From Salvelinus alpinus (Eukaryota > Chordata > Actinopteri > Salmoniformes > Salmonidae): DNA of 64,000 bases. The notes beneath the pieces were generated by a model that saw nothing but the letters and a program-made list of their open reading frames with translations, ran no database searches and was not told the DNA's origin. Made by a program: the position numbers and the translations under genes. This document shows positions 37,501 through 47,208 of this stretch, in pieces (position 1 is the stretch's first letter; every line of letters begins with the position of its first letter). Location of the stretch: positions 68,035,214 to 68,099,213 of the forward strand of contig NC_092093.1 of NCBI RefSeq assembly GCF_045679555.1. The letters run 5' to 3'.

Positions 37501-40500
37501 GAGATGAGCATCGGTGAAAAAACAGTGGAGTCAGACGCTGAATACCAAACTGAAGACAGAAAGAAGACCGTGTTGATGGGAGGATGGGGGAGAGGTGAGG
37601 AGGGGGGAGGAGAGGAGGGAGGTACCTCTCGTTTGGCCAGGAGGACATTGGGGACGATGTGAGGGAGACAGCGACCCAACATCAGCATCACACTCTCCTC
37701 ATTGTCTGCTATCCTCGACACCTAGCGAGAGAGAAAGAGGGGGAGAAAGAGTGAGTGAGAGAGAAATACCAAGACAGAAATTAGAAAAAAAATGCTGATT
37801 ATATTTTTTGATATGTCACTTTTCTGAGGATTGCGTATTAAAATGGTTTCAGTAGTAGTATACTATACTCTTAAGATAGCTGACACTATGGTCATGTGAC
37901 CGTGATTAGGGGTGACCTCTGACCTCTGCACCCAGACGACTGTCAGCTGACATCTTACAGAAGGACAGCAGGGCCTGCTGGAATGCCGGGGACAACTTCC
38001 TGTGGACGAGAAAAGACAAAAAGACGAGAGTGAGAGTGAACAGGAATCAAGATGCTCATTCCAGTCAAGATAGATGGACAATCAGACTGTTTATTACGGA
38101 CCACTGGCTCCATCTACAGGTCATTCTGAGTAACTAGACTTTATTTTCAAACTCACCTGTTGGGCTGGTCAAACACCACCGTCCCTCTGCTCTTTAGCTT
38201 GGCATGGGGTTGTGAAGAGATGTGTGTAGGGTTACTGATGGTCTGAGTGGGGGGGTTGCTCTCAGTGGGGGGGTTATCAGGTTCTGAGGCGCCCCTGATA
38301 TCCAGGTACTGACCGTTGTCCAGAGGGGGCTGGGGAGGGGTGGAGGAGAAGGGGGGGTTGGGCTGTAAGCCCTGGTCATGAGGAGTGGGGGACACTGTCC
38401 TTCTCAGGCTTTGGATCTCACTGGAGAAGAGAGGACAGAAACAAATAATTTCAAATAGCTGTAAAGTTCTGAAGGATTGCAGCCAACTGAATAGGCCATG
38501 GGTGGACAGAGAGCTGACTGATGAAATGCCAGTTCAAAGGGTAAAGGTCACATGGTGTGGCAGTAACATTTTCAATTAGCATCCACCTGTGACCACATAG
38601 TGTAGTGTAGAGCCATTACCCCATCCTGTCCCAACACATGCGCACAAGCACACGCACACACACCTCTGTAGTTTCTTGATATAGTCGGCCAGACTCTGTT
38701 TCTCCTCGTTCAGTAGACTAATCTGATACTCCAACTCCTCAACTACCTCCGTCTGCTGCTGAAGGAGAGAGAAAACAGACAGAGAGAAGCCACAGAGAGA
38801 CAGAGATAGAGAGAGGAGAGGAAAGAGAGAGGAGACAGAGAGAAGCCAAAGACACAGAGATAGACAGGAATGGATTTTAGTATACATTGCCAAAGGAGAA
38901 AAGGTGTGTAGACTAAATCAATAAGCTCTGTACCCAAAATCACACGGGTATGTAAACATTATGAGTGGCTGCAGAACACACATGATCACACCCAGAATTT
39001 TCCTCCCTCTCTCTCACCTGCTGTAAGAGATCAGATTTCTGGGTAATGTAGTTCCCAGTGAGCTCGCCTGACTCCACTCCCACGGCTACGTCCACGGTAT
39101 TCCGCGGCGACGGAAGGGCGGAGCCACAGTTCCTGTAGATCTGTAATAGGTCAGGAGGCTTTGGAATGTTCAGGCCCACGTCGTCCCACAACTCAAAGTC
39201 CTGAACAAACGAAAAAGATGGGATCATGATTATGTTCACTATATGGCATTTTGTGCCGCACTAAATGCACCCTGTTCAGGCCAACAACTCAAAGAAACAA
39301 ACATTACCTGGTCATCATTTTCATCAGAGAATGTGATGGCCGACAGTTTGTATTCATTCTTTAATAAATATTCATTCACAAGGAAATTTAAGGCTCGCTT
39401 CTCTAGTGGGCGGATAGGTTCCTGAGGAAGAGGACAGAGGGAAATAAACCATGAATCAACTCGAAAAGTGAAGTTTCTCAACAAACTGTATTTTTTAAGA
39501 AACATTGTGTATTTGCTGCAGTGGTACTCCAAAAGTCTCAGGATGTGAACTGTATACAGTTACTAGCAGAGTGTCTGGCCTACCTGAGTCTCAGGATGTG
39601 AACTGTATACAGTTACTAGCAGAGTGTCTGGCCTACCTGAGTCTCAGGATGTGAACTGTATACAGTTACTAGCAGAGTGTCTGGCCTACCTAAGTCTCAG
39701 GATGTGAACTGTATACAGTTACTAGCAGAGTGTCTGGCCTACCTGAGTCTCAGGATGTGAACTGTATACAGTTACTAGCAGAGTGTCTGGCCTACCTGAG
39801 TCTCAGGATGTGAACTGTATACAGTTACTAGCAGAGTGTCTGGCCTAACTGAGTCTCAGGATGTGAACTGTATACAGTTACTAGCAGAGTGTCTGGCCTA
39901 CCTAAGTCTCAGGATGTGAACTGTATACAGTTACTAGCAGAGTGTCTGGCCTACCTGAGTCTCAGGATGTGAACTGTATACAGTTACTAGCAGTGTCTGG
40001 CCTACCTGAGTCTCAGGATGTGAGCTGTAGTTCTTGTTTCTCTCTTGAGTGTCGCTTTCTAGAAAGACAATAAAGCAACAGAACAGATGAACCCTTCCAC
40101 CATTCAGTAAAACAGGGGAGGAGCTAGAGAGAATCTCCTTAGAAAGAGAGAGATGATAGAGGGATGAAATGGAGGAGTAGAAGTGTTAAGTACGCCACCT
40201 GCTGCCTGAGTCAAGTTGGTGCGTAGAGCCTGAATGGTCTCCTTGGCTTTCCGTAGCTCAAACTCCAGCACTGGACAGGAAGTGACATCACAACACACAG
40301 GAAGGAAGTGCATCCAACCAAGGAGAGGGAACAAACAAACAAACAAAAATATGGCCATGAAAAATGAAACAAAAAGAAACAAAAAGGAGATTGATTTGAA
40401 AACAGGAGACATGCAAACTATGGGGTCTAATGAACGCATGCAGCAGAGGATCCTGGGATAGCTGACTAAGGAATAGTGTCTAAGGGTTTACGTGTCTAAG

Positions 40501-43500
40501 GGTGCATCGAAAGAGTGTCAAGCGGCTACCTCTCCTCATCTCCTTCGCTTCTTCTGCACCGATCTGAAAACCCAGGATAGGTAGAAGCAATGTGGAGGAC
40601 ACTTTATGTGAATCTGCTTCCACCTATCCAGTTGTTTAAGATCAGTATAGACAGGAGCGAGAGAGAGCTGAAACCACTAATGGGATGCAGCCTAAATAAT
40701 ATGCTAATAGCTGTCTGACCAGGGATTGTACAATCAATAGATAAAAAAGTGAGTTCCAGGCTATGCAAAATATTGGACTCTGCTCAAATTTGAAGTGGAG
40801 CTTTTTGATTTGTGGTTGGTCAAATGTTATTACAGTATACTATTAGGCCTAAGCATAGGATGGATACTATAGCCGCTACTTACATACAGGAGAAAAACTA
40901 ACATATGGATTGTAATTACATTATGCTACATTGAGAGGGCTCTAAAACCTCCTGTATGAAGTCTATCAAGGACTACAGTAGTGAGATTCAATCAAATAAC
41001 AAGTTCATGAGCAGGGAAACACTCCACAGGTTGCTCTTCAGACATGTTGAAGAAAACCACACAGGAGGAAGAGAAGCAATGGCGAGCAGAGAGGACATAT
41101 TGCATGGCTGTGCACTGAAGATCTGCCGCTTCAGTAGTCTGACTTAGCGCCTGTTCAATTCTGTCCTAGTTAACGAGGTCCAGACAATACTTCCCAATGC
41201 AGATCAAGAGTACACAGGACGCAACAAAAGACAAGAAAATGGAGAAAAAAACTGAAGAACCCCCCCCAAAAAGAAGGGGAAAAAACCAGGGGGGAAAAAA
41301 AGAGGCGAGCTGCTAGCCTGGATGGAGGGTTGTCCAGTATTGGGCCGGGGTTTGATCAGAACAGCCTGAAAACCCAGAGTCAGACAGCTGGGGGCGACAT
41401 GTTGGGACGACGGAGGAGAGGCAGGTTTAGGGAGGAGATGCCGAATTGGAGGGATGGAGAGAGGGCAGGATGGAGGGAGGGCAGGATGGAGGGAGGGCAG
41501 GGTGGAAGAGTAGAGGGTCTGTGGTTGTGAAGAAGGGACCACAGGCTTGCTCTGCTGCATGGTTCCTGGAGAATTGTCCAGAACTTTCATCTTACAAAGC
41601 TAAAGGGTTGGAATTGACATTTGGCATTTTGGCATTGAGAAAAGAAAAGACAACAGGCCAATTAACAGTCATATAAAGAGATGAGGTTCTATGTGGAGCA
41701 GAGTGTCCAGCATTCAGTATATCAGTTATAGTCATTTGCATCTTAATCACAGTACTGGTCTCTAGTCATCACATCCTGTCTGGCTAAATGTGGAGAACAA
41801 ACACTAGAATGGGCTATATCATAGGCCTACATCGTTACAGAAAGATCTGTGTAGTATAGCCCCTCCTGGATGGATACATTGGTCCTCTACTCGTCGTTTT
41901 GGTCAGTTCATCCTCTCTGATCTTTAACGTATTCGGCGTCTAGGTCAGGTCATCCTCTCTGATCTGATCTTTAATGTATTCAGTCCATCCTCTCTGATCT
42001 TTAACGTATTCGTCGTCTTGGTCAGTTCATCCTCTTTGATCTTTAATGTATTCAGTTCATCCTCTCTGATCTTTAACGTATTCGTCGTCTAGGTCAGGTC
42101 ATGCTCTCTGATCTGATCTTTAATGTATTCAGTCCATCCTCTCTGATCTTTAACGTATTCGTCGTCTTGGTCAGTTCATCCTCTTTGATCTTTAATGTAT
42201 TCAGTTCATCCTCTCTGATCTTTAACGTATTCGTCGTCTAGGTCAGGTCATCCTCTCTGATCTGATCTTTAATGTATTCAGTCCATCCTCTCTGATCTTT
42301 AACGTATTTGTCGTCTTAGTCAGTTCATCCTCTTTGATCTTTTATGTATTCAGTCCATCCTCTCTGATCTTTAATGGATTCAGCGAAGATTAGCTGGTGG
42401 GTGTTGTGAGAAAAGCTTTTTTTTAAAGTGTGAATTTTCACAACATCCAGTGACACTGACAGGTCCTTTGAGGGAAAATAACACTGTCTCAATTACATCT
42501 GCTGCTTTATTTAAACCAGGATGGCTTAATAAGAGGAACATGAAATGGGTAGGTAAATCTGGAATGGAACCATAGTGATGTCATCATCAGTGAAGTTTAT
42601 TTAACCAGGTAGGCCAATTGAGAACAGGGCTCGTGTATACAGGGCTGGTGTGGCCTAATGATGCCATAAATGCTACTATGACATCAAAGAGCTGTAGTTA
42701 CACTATGACATCATACAAGGCTGTAGTTACACTGTGACATCATACAGGGCTGTAGTTACACCATGACATCATAAAGAAAAGGTCCTGTCTCTCCCTTCCC
42801 CTGCTCTTCTCTGTCTGTTGTCTCTCTCCCTCCCTTCCCCTGCTCTTCTCTGTCTGTTGTCTGTCTCTCCCTCCCTTCCCCTGCTCTTCTCTGTCTGTTG
42901 TCTGTCTCTCCCTCCCTTCCCCTGCTCTTCTCTGTCTGTTGTCTGTCTCTCCCTTCCCCTGCTCTTCTCTGTCTGTTGTCTGTCTCTCCCTCCCTTCCCC
43001 TGCTCTTCTCTGTCTGTTGTCTGTCTCTCTCTTCCCCTGCTCTTCTCTGTCTGTTGTCTGTCTCTCCCTTCCCCTGCTCTTCTCTGTCTGTTGTCTGTCT
43101 CTCCCTTCCCCTGCTCTTCTCTGTCTGTTGTCTGTCTCTCCCTTCCCCTGCTCTTCTCTGTCTGTTGTCTGTCTCTCCTTTTCTCTGATTCTCTTCTGCA
43201 CGTCCATCTCTCAGCCTCTGTCCGGTCAGGACATGACAGGTACGCCTCGTCTTACCTGCCACCCTCTCGTCCGACTCCCGGTTCCCATCATCAGAGTAAC
43301 GAGCGAAGTCTAGAGAGTCCAATGTGCTGATGCTGCCCGCTCGGTCTGACGGGAGAGACACAGAGAGCGGTAAATCAATCAATGAATCAATTTATATTTT
43401 ACTTTACTTTATTTAACCAGGTAGGCCAGTTGAGAACAAGTTCTCAATTACAACTGCGACCTGGCCAAGATAAAGCAAAGCAGTGCAACACAAACAACAC

Positions 43501-46500
43501 AGAGTTACACATGGAATAAACAAACATACAGTCAATAACACAATAGAAAAATCTGTACACAGTGTGTGCAAATGAAGTAAGGAGGTAAGGCAATAAATAG
43601 GCCAATAGTGGCGAAGTAATTACAATTTAGCAATTTACACTGGAGTGATATATGTGCAGATGAGGATGCGAAGGTAGAAATACTGGTGTGCAAAAGAGCA
43701 GAAGAACAAAAACAAAATATGGGGATGAGGTAGGTAGTTGGTTGGATGGGCTATTTACAGATAGGCTGTGTACAGCTGCAGCGATCGGTAAGCTGTTATG
43801 ACAGCTGACGCTTAAAGTTTGTGAGGGAGATATAAGTCTCCAACTTTTCGATTTTTACAATTCGTTCCAGTCATTGGCAGCAGAGAACTAGAAGGAAAGG
43901 CGGCCAAAGAGGTGTTGACTTTGGGGACGACCAGTGAAATATACCTGCTGGAGCGCGTGCTACGTGTGGGTGTTGCTATGGTGACCAGTGAGCTGAGATA
44001 AGGCGGAGCTTTACCAAGCAAAGACTTATAGATGACCTGGAGCCAGTGGGTTTGGCGAAGAATATGTAGCGAGTACCAGCCAATGAGGGCATATAGGTCG
44101 CAGTGGTGGGTAGTATATGGGGCTTTGGTGAATAAACGGATGGCACTGTGATAGACTACATCCAGTTTGTTGAGTAGAGCGTTGGAGGCTATTTTGTAAA
44201 TGACATCGTCGAAGTCAAGGATCGGTAGGATAGTCAGTTATACGAGGGTTGTTTGGCAGCATGAGTGAAGGAGGCTTTGTTCCGGAATAGGAAGCCAATT
44301 CTAGATTTAACTTTGGATTGGAGATGCTTAATGTGAGTCTGGAAGGAGAATTTACAGTCTAGCCAGACACCTAGGTATTTATAGTTGTCCACATATTCTA
44401 AGTCAGAACCGTCCAGAGTAGTGATGCTAGTCGGGCGGGCGGGTGCGGGCAGCGATCGGTTGAAGAGCATGCATTTAGTTTTACTAGCATTTAAGAGCAG
44501 TTGGAGACCACGGAAGGAGTGTTGTATGGCGTTGAAGCTCGTTTGGAAGTTTGTTAACACAGTGTTCAAAGAAGGGCCAGATGTATACAGAATGGTGTCG
44601 TCTGCGTAGAGGTGGATCAAAGAATCACCCGCAGCAAGAGCGACATCACTGATATATACAGAGAAAAGAGTCGGCCCGAGAATTGATCGGCCCGAGAATC
44701 AATGCTAAACAGCCTATTCATTAACAGAGCCTCCAGTGATTATTACAGTATTCCCCTCATCACCTTGACTATAAACAGCTTGGGAGAAATCATAACAGAA
44801 TATAAACCAAACACTATATGTGGAAACAGGAGAGAACATAGGGGTAGACTCAGCATCCAAACCGGTTAGTTTTCTATGCAATAGATCATCATGGTTTCAG
44901 AAACATACCTAAACAATACAAATGTAGATCTAGATCTACAGTCATGGCCAAAAGTTTTGAGAATGTGAAAATTTATATTTGTGTCAAAGTTTGCTGCTTC
45001 GGTGTCTTTAGATATTTTTGTCAGATGTTACTATGGAATACTGAAGTACAATTACAAGAGTGTCAAAGGCTTTTATTGACAATTACATGAAGTTGATGCA
45101 AAGAGTCAATATTTGCATTGTTGACCCTTCTTTTTCAAGACCTCTGCAAACCACCCTGGCATGCTGTCAATTAACTTCCGGGCCACATCCTGACTGATGG
45201 CAGCCCATTCTTGCATAATCAATGCTTGGAGTTTGTCAGAATTTGTGGGGTTTTGTTTGTCCACCCGCCTTTTGAGGATTGCCCACAAGTTCTCAATGGA
45301 ATTAAGGTCTGGGGAGTTTCCTGGCCATGGACCCAAAATATCAATGTTTTGTTCCCCGAGCCACTTAGTTATCACTTTTGCCTTATGGCAAGGTGCTTCA
45401 TCATGCTAGAAAAGGCATTGTTCGTCACCAAACTGTTCCTGGATGGTAGGGAGAAGTTGCTCTCGGAGGATGTGTTGGTACCATTCTTTATTCATGGCTG
45501 TGTTCTTAGGCAAAATTGTGAGTGAGCTCACTCCCTTGGCAGAGAAGCAACCCCACACATGAATGGTCTCAGGATGCTTTACTGTTGGCATGACACAGGA
45601 CTGATGGTAGCGCTCACCTTGTCTTCTCCGGACAAGCTTTTTTCCGGATGCCTCAAACAATCGGAAAGGGGATTCATCAGAGAAAATGACTTTACCCCAG
45701 TCCTCAGCAGTCCAATCCCTGTACCTTTTGCAGAATATCAGTCTGTCCCTGATGTTTTTCCTGGAGAGAAGTGGCTTCTTTGCTGCCCTTCTTGACACCA
45801 GGCCATCCTCCAAAAGTCTTTGCCTCATTGTGCGTGCAGATGCACTCACACCTGCCTGCTGCCATTCCTGAGCAAGCTCTGTCCTGGTGGTGCCACGATC
45901 CCGCAGCTGAATCAACTTTAGGAGATGGTCCTGGCGCTTGCTGGACTTTCTTGGGCGCCCTGAAGCCTTCTTCACAACAATTGAACCGCTCTCCTTGAAG
46001 TTCTTGATGATCCGATAAATAGTTGATTTACGTGCAATCTTACTGGCAGCAATATCCTTGCCTGTGAAGCCCTTTTTGTGCAAAGCAATGATGACGGCAC
46101 ATGTTTCCTTGCAGGTAATCATGGTTGACAGAGCAAGAACAATGATTCCAAGCACCACCCTCCTTTTGAAGCTTCCAGTCTGTTATTCGAACTCAATCAG
46201 CATGACAGGGTGATCTCCAGCCTTGTCCTCGTCAACACTCACACCTGTGTTAACGAGAGAATCACTGACATGATGTCAGCTGGTCCTTTTGTGGCAGGCC
46301 TGAAATGCTGTGGAAATCTGGGGGGATTCAGTTCATTTGCATGGCAAAGTGAGACTTTGCAATTAATTGCAATTCATCTGATCACTCTTCATAACATTCT
46401 GGAGTATATGCAAATTGCCATCATACAAACTGAGGCAGCAGACTTTGTGAAAATTTATATTTGTGTCATTCTCAAAACTTTTGGCCACGACTGTAGAATG

Positions 46501-46829
46501 TGATAACTCTTGTTTCAGTGAGTGACAGGGCTAGCTATCCTTCTAGTAACCTCATATACCTGTCCAACCATATAGCCTACCATTCACTCCCATCTCAACA
46601 CAGATAGCATATCGAAAGCAAAAGGAGAGATGACCATTCATTTTGAGAGTAAGACTGAACTACCCTGTAGTGAGTAGGATTGTATGGTATTGAAAAGCTG
46701 AGCTATTCTTCCCTAAGGCGTACCCCACCTCCTCTCCTTACCAAACCAGAGGGGATGTTCCAAGTTCAGGTGATTACACTGCGCCGGTCCTCCATCCCTC
46801 CCTCTCTGCAGTTCACTCATATCAAAAGG

Positions 46830-46877
<48 letters not shown>

Positions 46878-47176
46878 GCCTTCTCAAGCTCCATGTATGG
46901 TTCTAGGCCTGGCTGGCCCAACAGCTGTCTGACTACAGGAGACTCCTCACCTCTATACCCACTGACAGGGAGGTGAAGAACAGTGACACAAATTGTATTT
47001 TGTAAAATGTGTGTATGCAGAGCTCCCTTGCAAAAGAGACTTTGGTCTCAATGGGACTCCCTGTTCAAATAAAGTCTCAAAACAGAGGCAATATAACAAT
47101 AGATGTATTCTACAGCATGGATTATCAGGTACACAGATAGTGTAGGCCTACAGACTGAGATGTGGATGCGCACGCA

Positions 47177-47208
<32 letters not shown>

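Noticed and set aside
42740-43382. Open frames of [11 protein letters not shown] type and their antisense
   Set aside because: They read through the 37-bp pyrimidine array; only the first part (43345-43256) is a real exon, RELCH exon 2.
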